This document shows positions 41,479-50,409 of a stretch of DNA of 64,000 nucleotides, piece by piece (position 1 is the first letter of the stretch; each line of letters begins with the position of its first letter). Origin of the DNA: Paraburkholderia agricolaris (GTDB lineage: Bacteria > Pseudomonadota > Gammaproteobacteria > Burkholderiales > Burkholderiaceae); NCBI RefSeq assembly GCF_009455635.1, contig NZ_QPER01000002.1, positions 2,232,001 through 2,296,000 of the forward strand. The letters are read 5' to 3'. The translations under genes were made by a program, and so were the position numbers. The notes under the pieces are model-generated. The model made no database searches. It saw only the letters and a program-made list of their open reading frames with translations, and was not told where the DNA came from.

Positions 41479-42630
41479 ATGAACTATCCCACGCGCAAAT
41501 TTTCGCCGCGCACCGCGCGGGCCCTGATTGCCGCAACCGTCAGCGCCGCTGCGTTCGTGACGGCCGGCGTTGCACAGGCCGAGCCGCAAGGGTTCCTCGA
41601 AACCATCAAGCATCACACCACGCTGATCAACACCGTGCCGGAGAACGGCGACCAGAATCCGTACGCGGTAGTGGTTGCGCCGGTCACGGCAGGCACCGTC
41701 AAGCAAGGCGACGTGCTGGTCGGGAATTTCAATAACTCGACCAATCTGCAAGGCACCGGCAGCACGATCATCAACTATCATCCGGACACCAAACAGATGA
41801 CGGTGTTCGCGACGGTGCCGCGCGATCTGAAGGAATGTCCGGGCGGCATCGGACTGTCGACCGCGATGACCATGCTCAAATCGGGCTACGTGATCGTCGG
41901 CAGCACGCCGAGCAATGACGGCACCACCGGCACGAAGGGCGCCGGCTGCCTGATCGTGATCGATCCGAACGGCAAGATCGCATCGACCATCACCAGCCCG
42001 AACATCAACGATCCGTGGGGCAACATGGCGGTCGTCGACAACGGCACGAGCGCGACGCTGTTCGTCAGCAATGCCGGTTTCGGCGTGGGCGGTGCGGAAG
42101 GCAATCCGCCGGTGTTCAAGCAGGCCACCGTCCTGCGTCTGGACCTCGACGTGCCGGCCGGCAAGGCGCCGGTCGTGAAGAAGGAAACGGTGATCGGCAG
42201 CGGCTTCGGCGCGCAGGCGGACAAGGGCGTGTTCCTCGTCGGTCCGACCGGCCTCGCGCTGTCGGGCGATCAGAAACTGCTGTACGTATCCGATGCAATC
42301 GGCAACCGCATCACCGAAATCGACGAACCGATGACGCGCGACACCAGCGCCGGCGTGGGCCGCCAGCTGACCGCCGACGGTCTGCTGCATCGCCCGCTCG
42401 CCATGGTCACCGCACCGAATGGCCACCTGCTCGTCACCAATGCGTTGAACGGCCAGATCGTCGAAATCGACCCGGCCAGCGGCAAGCAGATCTACGCGCG
42501 CTGGATCGACACTGACAAGGCCCAATCGCCCCCCGGCAACGGCGACCTGTTCGGTCTCGCCCTGACGCCCGAAGGCGACGGTTTCTATTACGTGCAGGAC
42601 GACGTGAACACGCTGGTCCTCGCGAAGTAA
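41479..42630 (+). CDS. Secreted beta-propeller (NHL/SMP-30-like) protein
   Basis: 383 aa with a signal peptide cut near QAEP (residues 34-37) and GGAGG before the ATG. The mature protein is made of repeated four-strand blades, for example GTGSTIINYHPDTKQMTVFA, GAGCLIVIDPNGKIASTI, KLLYVSDAIGNRITEID and GHLLVTNALNGQIVEIDPAS. No catalytic motif is evident. It may bind a ligand or protein in the periplasm. It sits 112 nt after the porin and 78 nt before the DyP peroxidase gene. Confidence 0.8.
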   Translation: MNYPTRKFSPRTARALIAATVSAAAFVTAGVAQAEPQGFLETIKHHTTLINTVPENGDQNPYAVVVAPVTAGTVKQGDVLVGNFNNSTNLQGTGSTIINYHPDTKQMTVFATVPRDLKECPGGIGLSTAMTMLKSGYVIVGSTPSNDGTTGTKGAGCLIVIDPNGKIASTITSPNINDPWGNMAVVDNGTSATLFVSNAGFGVGGAEGNPPVFKQATVLRLDLDVPAGKAPVVKKETVIGSGFGAQADKGVFLVGPTGLALSGDQKLLYVSDAIGNRITEIDEPMTRDTSAGVGRQLTADGLLHRPLAMVTAPNGHLLVTNALNGQIVEIDPASGKQIYARWIDTDKAQSPPGNGDLFGLALTPEGDGFYYVQDDVNTLVLAK

Positions 42631-42708
42631 ATCAGACAGGCGCAAATCCGGCCGGCGAGCCGGACGCGCTTGCGGCACACCCCACGGCCAACTGAAGGTG
42701 AAGTAACC

Positions 42709-44133
42709 ATGGCAAACGATCAACCCCCGCGGCCCTCCCGGCGCGGTTTTCTGAAGGCCGGCAGTGCGGCGGTCGCAGCGGGCGCGAGCCTGGGTGCGAC
42801 CGGCGTCGCCCAGGCCGCGCTTGGCAAGACGCCGGCACACGCCGCCGATCCGACCCAGGCAGTCGAACCGTTCTACGGCTTGCATCAAGGCGGCATTGTC
42901 ACCCCGCAGCAGAGCCACACGTATGTGGCCGCGCTCGATCTGACAACCGCGAACCGCGACGACGTGATCGCGCTGCTGCGTGCGTGGACCGACGCCGCCG
43001 CGCGCATGACGCAAGGCAACACGGCAGCCCCGCTGCCGACCGGCGCCGCGGCCAGAACCGAGCTGACCGACACCAAGGCTGATACGCCGGTCAGCACGAA
43101 GGCCGATGCGAAGACTGGCAGCACCGCCGACAAGCCCGCCGACAGCACGGCCAACGACACGGCCTACAGCCCGACCAACACCAAAGCCGCGCCCGATTCC
43201 GGCGACGTGCTCGGTCTCGGCCCGTGCGGCCTGACGATCACGTTCGGTTTCGGCCCGGGTCTGTTCACGAAGGACGGCAAGGACCGCTACGGCCTCGCCG
43301 CGCGACGCCCCGCTGCGCTCGTCGATCTGCCGCGTTTCAACGGCGACCAGTTGATCGAGCAGAAGACCGGCGGCGACCTGTTCATCCAGGCCTGCGCGAA
43401 CGATCAGCAGGTCGCGTTTCACGCGGTCCGGCAATTGGCGCGCCTCGCTTACGGCACCGCCGCGATGCGCTGGGGCCAATCCGGTTTCCTGTCCGGTCCG
43501 CGCGGTCAGACGCCGCGTAATCTGATGGGTTTCAAGGACGGCACGAACAACCCGTCGACCGCGAAGCCGCAGTTGATGAACGAATTCGTCTGGGCCGGCG
43601 CCACTGCCGACGCACCGTGGATGGAAGGCGGCACCTACACCGTGGTACGCCGCATCCGCATCACGCTCGAGCACTGGGACAACACCGAAGTCGACTTCCA
43701 GGAACAGGTGTTCGGCCGTCACAAATATAGCGGCGCGCCGATCGGCAAGAAGAACGAGTTCGATCCGGTGAACCTGAAGGAAGAAGACAAGGACGGCAAT
43801 CCGGTGATCCCGGAGAACTCGCACGTGCGTCTGTCGAATCAGGCCAGCAACAACGGTGCGCAGATTCTGCGCCGCTCCTATTCGTACAACGACGGCACGA
43901 ACTTCTACATCGAGCGCTGGCCGCCATGGCGTCAGGAAACCGAATACGACGCGGGGCTGATTTTCCTCGCTCATCAGAGCGACCCGCGTACCGGCTTCAT
44001 TCCGATCAACGAAAAGCTCTCGAAGTTCGACATGATGAACCAGTTCACGACGCACGTAGGCAGCGCGGTATTCGCGGTGCCGCCTGGCGCGAAACCGGGT
44101 TCGTATATCGGCGCAGGGCTGTTCGAGACGTAA
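42709..44133 (+). CDS. Tat-exported DyP-type haem peroxidase (EfeB-like)
   Basis: 474 aa. A twin-arginine signal SRRGFLK (residues 10-16) precedes a hydrophobic Ala-rich segment, so it is exported folded with haem. The DyP motif is GFKDGTNNP with Asp277, the likely proximal haem ligand is His372 in ENSHVRL, and Arg389 lies in RRSYSYND. EfeB enzymes oxidise ferrous iron or release iron from haem. Between the N-terminal strand and GPCGLTITFG lies a low-complexity insert (about residues 112-166) rich in Thr, Ala, Lys and Asp that E. coli EfeB lacks. The gene lies just upstream of a ferric-iron ABC importer, so it may supply that importer; EfeU and EfeO are absent. Confidence 0.9.
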   Translation: MANDQPPRPSRRGFLKAGSAAVAAGASLGATGVAQAALGKTPAHAADPTQAVEPFYGLHQGGIVTPQQSHTYVAALDLTTANRDDVIALLRAWTDAAARMTQGNTAAPLPTGAAARTELTDTKADTPVSTKADAKTGSTADKPADSTANDTAYSPTNTKAAPDSGDVLGLGPCGLTITFGFGPGLFTKDGKDRYGLAARRPAALVDLPRFNGDQLIEQKTGGDLFIQACANDQQVAFHAVRQLARLAYGTAAMRWGQSGFLSGPRGQTPRNLMGFKDGTNNPSTAKPQLMNEFVWAGATADAPWMEGGTYTVVRRIRITLEHWDNTEVDFQEQVFGRHKYSGAPIGKKNEFDPVNLKEEDKDGNPVIPENSHVRLSNQASNNGAQILRRSYSYNDGTNFYIERWPPWRQETEYDAGLIFLAHQSDPRTGFIPINEKLSKFDMMNQFTTHVGSAVFAVPPGAKPGSYIGAGLFET

Positions 44134-44217
44134 TGCAAGCCGCGCAGCAAGCCGCCGGCCATGAGGCAGGCGGCGCTTTGAAGACCAACAACAACATTAC
44201 TAACGGATTTTAGGATC

Positions 44218-45249
44218 ATGGCTCATTCCTGGTTTGGCACCCGCCTGCGCCTCGTCAGCAGCGCTGCCGCCCTCACGCTGGCCGCGTTCGCAACCGTACC
44301 CTCGGCGGCTCACGCTGCGTCGATCACGCTGTACAACGCGCAGCACGAACAGGTCGTCAATCTGCTCGCCAAGGACTTCGAAAAGCAGTCCGGCATTTCG
44401 GTGAAGATCCGTAATGGCGAAGGCCCGGCAATGGCGGCGCAAATCGTCGCGGAAGGCGCAGCGACGCCCGCCGACGTGTATTTCACGGAAAACTCGCCCG
44501 AGCTGATGCTGCTCGAAGAGAAAGGCCTGCTGAGCAAGGTGGACAGCTCGACGCTCGCCACCGTGCCGGCGCGCTTCAGCTCGCCGACCGGTGCATGGGT
44601 GGGCGTGACCGCGCGCGAAAACGTGCTGGCCTACAACACCACCAAGCTGCAACCGTCGCAACTGCCGCAGTCTCTGTTCGATCTGGCCAAGCCGGAATGG
44701 AAAGGCAAAGTCGGCATTGCGCCTAGCGACGGCGACTTCCTGCCGCTGGTGAGCGCCGTGCTCGCCCTGAAGGGCGAAGCGCAAACCGTCGCATGGCTGA
44801 AGGGCCTGAAAGCCAACGCGCAGATTTTCGACGACGACGAAGGCGTAGTGGCCGCCGTCAATCGCGGCGGTGTTGCAACCGGCCTGATCAACAACTACTA
44901 CTGGGCACGTCTGCACGCCGAAATCGGCGATTCGAAGACCCGCAGCGCGATCTATCACTTCGGCAACGGCGATGCCGGCGCGACGGTGAACGTGTCGGGC
45001 GCAGCGGTGCTGAAGTCGGCCCACAACGCGGACGGCGCACAGAAGTTTCTGGCCTACCTGGTTAGCGAGCGCGCCCAGCAGTTGATGGCGAACAGCCACG
45101 TCATGTTCGAGTATCCGCTGCGCGCAGGCGTGGCACCGGACCCGATCCTCAAACCGTTCGCTGAACTGAACCCGCCGGCACTGACCATCCAGCAACTCGG
45201 CGACGACAGCCAGGCCGGCAAGCTGCTGCGCCAGGCAGGTTTGCTGTAA
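44218..45249 (+). CDS. Ferric-iron ABC transporter substrate-binding protein, FbpA-like
   Basis: 343 aa with a signal peptide ending near AHA|AS (residue 33). The mature part starts SITLYNAQHEQVVNLLAKDF and has PADVYFTENSPELMLLEEKG and VAAVNRGGVATGLINNYYW. The adjacent tyrosines Tyr227 and Tyr228 correspond to the iron-binding pair of FbpA and AfuA. It captures Fe(III) in the periplasm and hands it to the permease encoded directly after it; the permease ATG follows the stop codon without a gap. Confidence 0.9.
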   Translation: MAHSWFGTRLRLVSSAAALTLAAFATVPSAAHAASITLYNAQHEQVVNLLAKDFEKQSGISVKIRNGEGPAMAAQIVAEGAATPADVYFTENSPELMLLEEKGLLSKVDSSTLATVPARFSSPTGAWVGVTARENVLAYNTTKLQPSQLPQSLFDLAKPEWKGKVGIAPSDGDFLPLVSAVLALKGEAQTVAWLKGLKANAQIFDDDEGVVAAVNRGGVATGLINNYYWARLHAEIGDSKTRSAIYHFGNGDAGATVNVSGAAVLKSAHNADGAQKFLAYLVSERAQQLMANSHVMFEYPLRAGVAPDPILKPFAELNPPALTIQQLGDDSQAGKLLRQAGLL

Positions 45250-46854
45250 ATGAGCGATGCCGTATCAGCCGGCCCCCCGGCTGTAACCTCCGCCCCGGCG
45301 CGCGCCCGTCTGCGCGCGCCGCGCGGGTTGTTCGCGGCAGCAGCACTCAGCGCTTTGCTGGTGTTGCTGCCGATTGCGTTTACCTTCTGGCGTGCGGCGA
45401 GCTTCGGTCTCGGTGAAGCGGTCGATCTGATCTTCCGGCCGCTCGTCGGCGAACTGCTGATCAACACGCTATTGATCACCGTGTCGGCCACACTCGTTTG
45501 CGCCGTCGTCGGTACGGCGGCCGCGTGGTTTGTCGAACGCACGCATTTGCCGGGGCGTCGCATCTGGGCCGTGCTCGCCGCCGCTCCGCTCGCGATGCCC
45601 GCCTTCATTTCGAGCTATGCATGGGTGTCGCTGAGTCAGGATTTGCAGGACTTCAACGGCGCGCTGCTGGTGCTGAGCTCCGCCTATTTCCCGCTCGTCT
45701 ACCTGCCCGTGGCCGCCGCGTTGCGCAGCATGGACCCGGCGCTGGAAGAAAGTGCGCGCGCGCTCGGCTGCAACCGCTGGACCACGTTCCTGCGCGTCGT
45801 GCTGCCGCAACTGCGTCCGGCGCTGCTCGGCGGCATGCTGCTGGTCGCGCTCGGCGTGCTGTCTGAATTCGGTGCGTTTACGCTGCTGCGCTTTCATACC
45901 TTCACCACGCAAATCTACGCGGAGTTCCGCACCAGTTTCGACGGCGGCGGCGCTTCGTTGCTCGCGTGCCTGCTGATCGTGATCTGCCTCGTCGTGCTGG
46001 CATTCGAGTTTCGGGTACGCGGCGCGGCGCGTTATGAACGCGTCGATCGCGGTACGCGTCGCGCGGTATTGCGCTACGACCTCGGCGCATGGCGCTGGAT
46101 CGTCGTCGCCGGCTTCGCCGCGCTGGCGATCACCACGCTCGGCGTGCCGCTCGGCATGATCGGCTACTGGCTCACGCAGCCAGGCGCGGCTGCCGTCACA
46201 CCGGCCGACGTGTCGCCCGAACTGCTATTCAACGCGACGATCTCGTCGCTCGGGTTCGGACTCGCTGCCGCCCTGCTGACCACGCTGCTGGTCGTGCCGC
46301 TCGCCTTCCTGCTGGTACGTTATCCGACCCGCTTCGCGACGCTGTTCGAACGCACCGTGTTTCTGGCGCAGGGCATCCCGGGGCTGGTGATCGCACTGGC
46401 GATCGTGTCGCTCGCGGTGCATGCGCTGCAACCGCTTTATCAAAGCGCGACGCTGCTGGTGATCGCCTACGCGATGCTGTTCATGCCGGTGGCGCTGGTG
46501 AGCGTGCGGGCGGCCTTCATGCAGGCGCAGCCGCGCCTCGAAGAAACCGCTCGCGCGCTCGGCCTGAGCTGGACGCAGACGCTGTTGCGCGTAGTGTTGC
46601 CGCTGGCGGGTCCCGGACTCGGCGCGGCAGCGGCGATGGTGTTCATCTCCGTCGTTACCGAGTTGAATGCCACCCTGCTGCTCTCGCCGATCGACACGCA
46701 AACCCTCGCAACCCAGGTCTGGGCCGACACCTCGACCATGGCGTTCGCCGCCGCAGCACCCTATGCGGCGCTGCTCACCGGCATTTCGCTGTTCGCCTCC
46801 GGTCTCCTGTTCGCGTTGCTCGGCAAGTCGGCGTTGCTCGGCGAACGTAGCTAA
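45250..46854 (+). CDS. Ferric-iron ABC transporter permease, FbpB-like
   Basis: 534 aa, a fused double permease with about 12 helices. Two EAA loops are visible, EESARALGCNRWTTFLRVVL (first half) and EETARALGLSWTQTLLRVVL (second half), the arrangement of FbpB, AfuB and SfuB. The first half ends with a polar linker near residue 260. The gene is contiguous with the binding-protein gene and followed 39 nt later by the ATPase gene. Confidence 0.92.
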   Translation: MSDAVSAGPPAVTSAPARARLRAPRGLFAAAALSALLVLLPIAFTFWRAASFGLGEAVDLIFRPLVGELLINTLLITVSATLVCAVVGTAAAWFVERTHLPGRRIWAVLAAAPLAMPAFISSYAWVSLSQDLQDFNGALLVLSSAYFPLVYLPVAAALRSMDPALEESARALGCNRWTTFLRVVLPQLRPALLGGMLLVALGVLSEFGAFTLLRFHTFTTQIYAEFRTSFDGGGASLLACLLIVICLVVLAFEFRVRGAARYERVDRGTRRAVLRYDLGAWRWIVVAGFAALAITTLGVPLGMIGYWLTQPGAAAVTPADVSPELLFNATISSLGFGLAAALLTTLLVVPLAFLLVRYPTRFATLFERTVFLAQGIPGLVIALAIVSLAVHALQPLYQSATLLVIAYAMLFMPVALVSVRAAFMQAQPRLEETARALGLSWTQTLLRVVLPLAGPGLGAAAAMVFISVVTELNATLLLSPIDTQTLATQVWADTSTMAFAAAAPYAALLTGISLFASGLLFALLGKSALLGERS

Positions 46855-46893
46855 ATTTCGCGCACTCTCGCCCGCTTTTTCCATCGGATTTTC

Positions 46894-47952
46894 ATGAGCG
46901 AACTTCGTATCCGCGGACTGCAAAAATCGTTCGACGGCCATCCGGTGCTGCACGGCATCGATCTCTCCGTCGAGCGCGGCACGCTGCTCGCGCTGCTCGG
47001 ACCGTCCGGCAGCGGCAAGACCACCTTGCTGCGCCTCCTGTGCGGCTTCGAACGCGCGGATGGCGGCAGCGTCGAAATCGACGGCCGCCGCGTCGTCGGC
47101 GACAACCTGCATGTGCCTTCCGAACAGCGCCGCATCGGCTATGTGCCGCAGGAAGGCGCACTGTTTCCACATCTTTCCGTGGCGGACAACATCGTATTCG
47201 GCCTGCCGCGCACGCAGCGCCGCGCGCGGCATCGTGTGGCCGAATTGCTGGAACTGGTCGGCTTGCCGGCGAACTTTGCCGAACGCGCGCCGCAGCAGTT
47301 GTCAGGCGGCCAGCAGCAGCGTGTCGCACTGGCCCGCGCGCTTGCGCCGTCGCCGACCCTGGTGATGCTTGATGAGCCCTTTTCATCGCTCGACGCGGCT
47401 TTGCGGCTCGAAACGCGCCAGGCGGTGGCCAGCGCGTTGGCCGCAGCCGGCGCGACCGCCGTGCTCGTCACGCACGATCAATCGGAGGCCTTGTCGCTCG
47501 GCCACGAGGTCGCGGTGCTGTGGAACGGCCGGCTGATCCAGACCGCGACGCCGGAGACGCTGTACCGCAGGCCGGTGACGCGCGAGCTTGCCTCCTTCGT
47601 CGGTGAAGCGGTGTTGTTGCCGGGCACGGTCAGGCAGGATCGCGTCAACTGCGAGCTCGGCGATTTGCCGCTGTGCGAGCCGATGGGCAACGGCGCGGTC
47701 GACGTCATGGTCCGGCCTGAACAGATTCGTCTGTTGCGTGCCGAAGAAACCATGCCGGATGGCGCGGCGTCGTATGCCGCCGTGGTGCGCGAGGTGATTT
47801 TCCAGGGGCAGGACGCGGGCGTCGCGCTGCAATTGCAGTCCGGCGCGCAGACGATGGTGCGCGCTCGTGTGCCGGGGTATCTGTCGCCACAGCCAGGCGA
47901 AAACGTGCGGCTTGCCGTGGATGGCGCAGTGACGGCTTATCCGCGGGCTTGA
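46894..47952 (+). CDS. Ferric-iron ABC transporter ATP-binding protein, FbpC-like
   Basis: 352 aa. Walker A is GPSGSGKTT (36-44), the signature LSGGQQQR (136-143), Walker B LVMLDE (156-161) and the switch VLVTHDQSEALSLG. After residue 230 a C-terminal regulatory TOBE-type domain follows, as in FbpC and other iron or molybdate-type ATPases. It is the last gene of the porin-iron operon and converges on a LysR-type gene. Confidence 0.93.
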   Translation: MSELRIRGLQKSFDGHPVLHGIDLSVERGTLLALLGPSGSGKTTLLRLLCGFERADGGSVEIDGRRVVGDNLHVPSEQRRIGYVPQEGALFPHLSVADNIVFGLPRTQRRARHRVAELLELVGLPANFAERAPQQLSGGQQQRVALARALAPSPTLVMLDEPFSSLDAALRLETRQAVASALAAAGATAVLVTHDQSEALSLGHEVAVLWNGRLIQTATPETLYRRPVTRELASFVGEAVLLPGTVRQDRVNCELGDLPLCEPMGNGAVDVMVRPEQIRLLRAEETMPDGAASYAAVVREVIFQGQDAGVALQLQSGAQTMVRARVPGYLSPQPGENVRLAVDGAVTAYPRA

Positions 47953-47967
47953 GCGGGGCGCGCTGGT

Positions 47968-48003
47968 CAGTCGCTCATGCAGTCGCTCATGCAGTCGCTC
48001 ATG
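47968..48003. repeat. 12-bp tandem repeat, three copies
   Basis: CAGTCGCTCATG occurs three times in a row without change (47968-47979, 47980-47991, 47992-48003), followed by a further CAG. It spans the gap between fbpC-like and LysR-type genes, and its right end forms the last codon and stop of the LysR-type gene on the minus strand. Confidence 0.9.
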
Positions 48004-48889
48004 CAGCAGCCGCTCCCCGCATTGGCGTTTGCGGACGCAGCGACAAATCCTGCACCATCTGCGCGGCCAGATAATCGCACGTCGGCCGGTCCGATTTGGC
48101 GCTGCGCGCCACCACGATTTCCAGCGGTGCGATCTTCGGCAAGCCTTGCGCCTCACCGAGTATCGCGAGCCGCGGCGGCACGCTGCAACGCGTGAGCGCG
48201 ATCACCGACAACCCCGCATCCACGGTTGCCACCAAACCCATCAAGCTTGCGCTGCTAAACGCCGCCCGATAGCGGATCCGCGCACCGTCGAGCGCCGCCA
48301 GCGTATGGTGGCGCGCGATACAGCCCGGCTCATAAAGCCCGACCGGCAACGGCGACGCCGCCAGCACCGGCGTATCCAGCGACGCCCCCACCCATACCAT
48401 CGGCTCGCTGCGCACGAATTCACCGCGCAGTTTGCGGTCGCGCGTGACGAAGGCGAGATCGATCTTGTTATCGGCCAGCATCGGCGCGAGCGATGTGCTC
48501 TGCGCGCAGACGATCTCGATCTCCACGTGCGGATACAGATTCGAAAAGCGCCGCAACACTGGCGAGAGCAACGACGACACGTAATCGTCCGGCGCGCCGA
48601 GCACCACGCGCCCGGTCACTTCGGGCCGCACGATCGCCGACCACGCCTCCTCGTGCAACGCCAGCACGCGCCGGGCGTATTCGAGCAAGGTATTGCCTGG
48701 CCGGGTGAGTGAGAGATTGCGCGTGTTGCGGGCGAACAGCGTGGTGCCAAGCATGGTTTCGAGCCGCTTGATCTGCATGCTGACCGCCGCCTGCGAACGG
48801 TGCACGGTGGTCGAAGCTTTCGTGAAGCTGCCCGTTTCCACCACCGCGACGAAGGTGCGCAGCAAATCGACGTCGAATTCGGGGTGCAT
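47999..48889 (-). CDS. LysR-family transcriptional regulator
   Basis: 296 aa. The N-terminal helix-turn-helix has FVAVVETGSFTKASTTVHRS and QAAVSMQIKRLETMLGTTLF, the standard LysR pattern. The ligand domain follows with VVLGAPDDYVSSLLSPVLRR. It is divergent from the EamA transporter gene 127 nt away, so it probably controls export by that protein. The stop codon lies inside a 12-bp tandem repeat, so copy number changes could alter its C-terminus. Confidence 0.92.
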   Translation of the reverse strand: MHPEFDVDLLRTFVAVVETGSFTKASTTVHRSQAAVSMQIKRLETMLGTTLFARNTRNLSLTRPGNTLLEYARRVLALHEEAWSAIVRPEVTGRVVLGAPDDYVSSLLSPVLRRFSNLYPHVEIEIVCAQSTSLAPMLADNKIDLAFVTRDRKLRGEFVRSEPMVWVGASLDTPVLAASPLPVGLYEPGCIARHHTLAALDGARIRYRAAFSSASLMGLVATVDAGLSVIALTRCSVPPRLAILGEAQGLPKIAPLEIVVARSAKSDRPTCDYLAAQMVQDLSLRPQTPMRGAAAA

Positions 48890-49016
48890 GATTTATCAAT
48901 CCAGCTTATGGAATTTCTCAATTTAATTCGTTTGTCGATGCAAGGCAAGCGGCGCAATACTGGGACTCCCTTATGTGACTCCACCTACGCGACCCCACCT
49001 TAAGGAGCGGTTTCGC

Positions 49017-49937
49017 ATGTCCCTCACCCAACGTCAGCAAGGCGCCATTACGCTGGCCAGCGGCGGCCTTCTGATGGGCACGCTCGGCATTTTCGTCGAG
49101 GAAGCGCGGCTCGGCGCGCTGACGCTGGTGTTCTTTCGCTGCCTGTTCGGCTTCCTCTCGCTCGCCGCGTATTGCTCGTGGAAAGGCTTCTTCACGCGTG
49201 CGCATTTCACCCGGCGCACCGTCGCGCTCGCGCTGATCTCCGGCGTCCTGATGGTCACGCAGTGGGTCGGTTTCTTCGACGCAATTCATCGCACCAGCAT
49301 TGCGGTGGCGACGGTGGTGTTTCACGTGCAGCCGTTCTGGGTCGTGTTGATGGGCGCGGCACTGTTCCACGAACGCCTCGGCGCCGACCGGCTCGGCTGG
49401 ATCGCGACGGCCTTCGTCGGGCTCGTGCTGGCCTCGGGCGTTGCGGCTACCGAGAATCTGCAGGGACATACCAGCTATCTGATCGGTATCGCCGAGGCAT
49501 TGGTGGGCTCGGTGCTATACGCGAGCGTCACACTGATCGCCAAGGGACTCGGCAATCTGCGGCCACATCTGCTGACGCTCGCGCAATGCGCAGTGGGCGT
49601 GGTGTGCCTGCCGTTCATTGCGCCCCTCACTGCCGTACATATCGGGCCGATGCAATGGTTCTGGCTGGTCGGCATGGGCGTGCTGCATACGGGGCTCTCG
49701 TATGTGCTGATCTACGGCGCGCTGCCGAAGCTGACCACGCCCATCATCGCCGTGCTGCTGTTCGTCTATCCGCTGACCGCGATCGTGGTCGATGCCGTTG
49801 TGTATGGGCGGGCGCTCTCGCTGCCGCAACTCGCGGGCATGGCCTTGATCGTGATCGCCAGCCTCGGCGTGAATCTGGGCTGGCCGCTACTGTCGGTGTT
49901 GCGCCCCGGTGGACGTGCGCGGCATCACGCGGACTGA
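49017..49937 (+). CDS. EamA-family (DMT superfamily) transporter
   Basis: 306 aa with ten predicted helices in two EamA repeats. The first repeat begins GAITLASGGLLMGTLGIF and contains FFRCLFGFLSLAAYCSWKG; the second begins LIGIAEALVGSVLYASVTLI. Members export amino acids or other metabolites. TAAGGAG lies upstream of the ATG. It is divergent from the LysR gene. A terminator-like hairpin follows it at 49955-49985. Confidence 0.9.
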   Translation: MSLTQRQQGAITLASGGLLMGTLGIFVEEARLGALTLVFFRCLFGFLSLAAYCSWKGFFTRAHFTRRTVALALISGVLMVTQWVGFFDAIHRTSIAVATVVFHVQPFWVVLMGAALFHERLGADRLGWIATAFVGLVLASGVAATENLQGHTSYLIGIAEALVGSVLYASVTLIAKGLGNLRPHLLTLAQCAVGVVCLPFIAPLTAVHIGPMQWFWLVGMGVLHTGLSYVLIYGALPKLTTPIIAVLLFVYPLTAIVVDAVVYGRALSLPQLAGMALIVIASLGVNLGWPLLSVLRPGGRARHHAD

Positions 49938-49954
49938 CGGTTGATCGCTGAGCC

Positions 49955-49985
49955 GCGGGCGGCTGCTTACTGAGCAGTCGCCCGC
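49955..49985 (+). terminator. Hairpin after the EamA transporter gene
   Basis: GCGGGCGGCTGCT at 49955-49967 pairs with AGCAGTCGCCCGC at 49973-49985 over 13 bp with one G-T pair and a 5-nt loop. Only a moderate T content follows (CGCTTGCCGTTTATC). Confidence 0.55.
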
Positions 49986-50102
49986 CGCTTGCCGTTTATC
50001 GCTTACCGCCATCGCAGCGGCGGCTCGCGGACCACCTCAGCTTTCATTTCGTCGAAAAAATCCCTGCAAAAACCCCGCATTTTCCATTCATTTCGCACAA
50101 TC

Positions 50103-50121
50103 GCGAATAGTTCTCGTTTAT
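50103..50121 (+). promoter_or_regulatory. Fur-box-like site upstream of the TonB receptor gene
   Basis: GCGAATAGTTCTCGTTTAT differs from the site at 39695-39713 at only a few positions (GCGAAT-x-GTTCTC-x-TTT shared). It overlaps a perfect -10 hexamer TATAAT at 50119-50124. Binding of Fur-iron would block that promoter. Confidence 0.6.
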
Positions 50122-50124
50122 AAT
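50119..50124 (+). promoter_or_regulatory. -10 box TATAAT of the receptor promoter
   Basis: A perfect -10 hexamer overlapping the Fur-like site. No good -35 is present at 16-18 bp, so an activator may be needed. The start would be near 50131, giving a leader of about 320 nt. Confidence 0.5.
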
Positions 50125-50137
50125 TTCTGAATATTAC

Positions 50138-50159
50138 AAGCCGGGCATTGACCCGGCTT
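50138..50159 (+). other. Leader hairpin near the predicted transcript start
   Basis: AAGCCGGG at 50138-50145 pairs with CCCGGCTT at 50152-50159 around CATTGA, followed by TTCGTTGT. It may protect the 5' end or act as a weak attenuator. Confidence 0.45.
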
Positions 50160-50400
50160 TCGTTGTACCTCCCGTTCCCACATCGACATGCCAATCCGAG
50201 GCAGCCGATGTCACGTCTGTGCATTTCGCGCACTGACGCATGGTGCCCCGGCCGTTTCAATTTCCGGATTCATTCGACAGCAACAGGGGAATTCATCACT
50301 TCGTCTCGCCTGACCGACCACACGATTTCTGCCTGATCGTGCGCGCCAGCCTGCGTCCTCCTCGCACCCGCCTGGCGCTTTTGCATGACCGCTTTTGCTG

Positions 50401-50409
50401 CCCCCCCCC
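50401..50409 (+). repeat. C9 homopolymer followed by A5
   Basis: Nine consecutive C and then five A residues, 44 nt upstream of the receptor start codon. Tracts of this kind slip during replication. Here it lies in the leader and could alter translation or an internal promoter. Confidence 0.85.

Noticed and set aside
41356..44055. A 2.7-kb open frame on the minus strand opposite the propeller and DyP genes
   Set aside because: It is exactly antisense to two genes with clear signal peptides and motifs. Its translation is rich in Arg, His and Val without recognisable domains, the usual shadow of GC-rich coding sequence.
50148..50336. A 62-codon leader peptide before the TonB receptor gene
   Set aside because: There is no ribosome site and the residue content is unremarkable; it could be untranslated leader.
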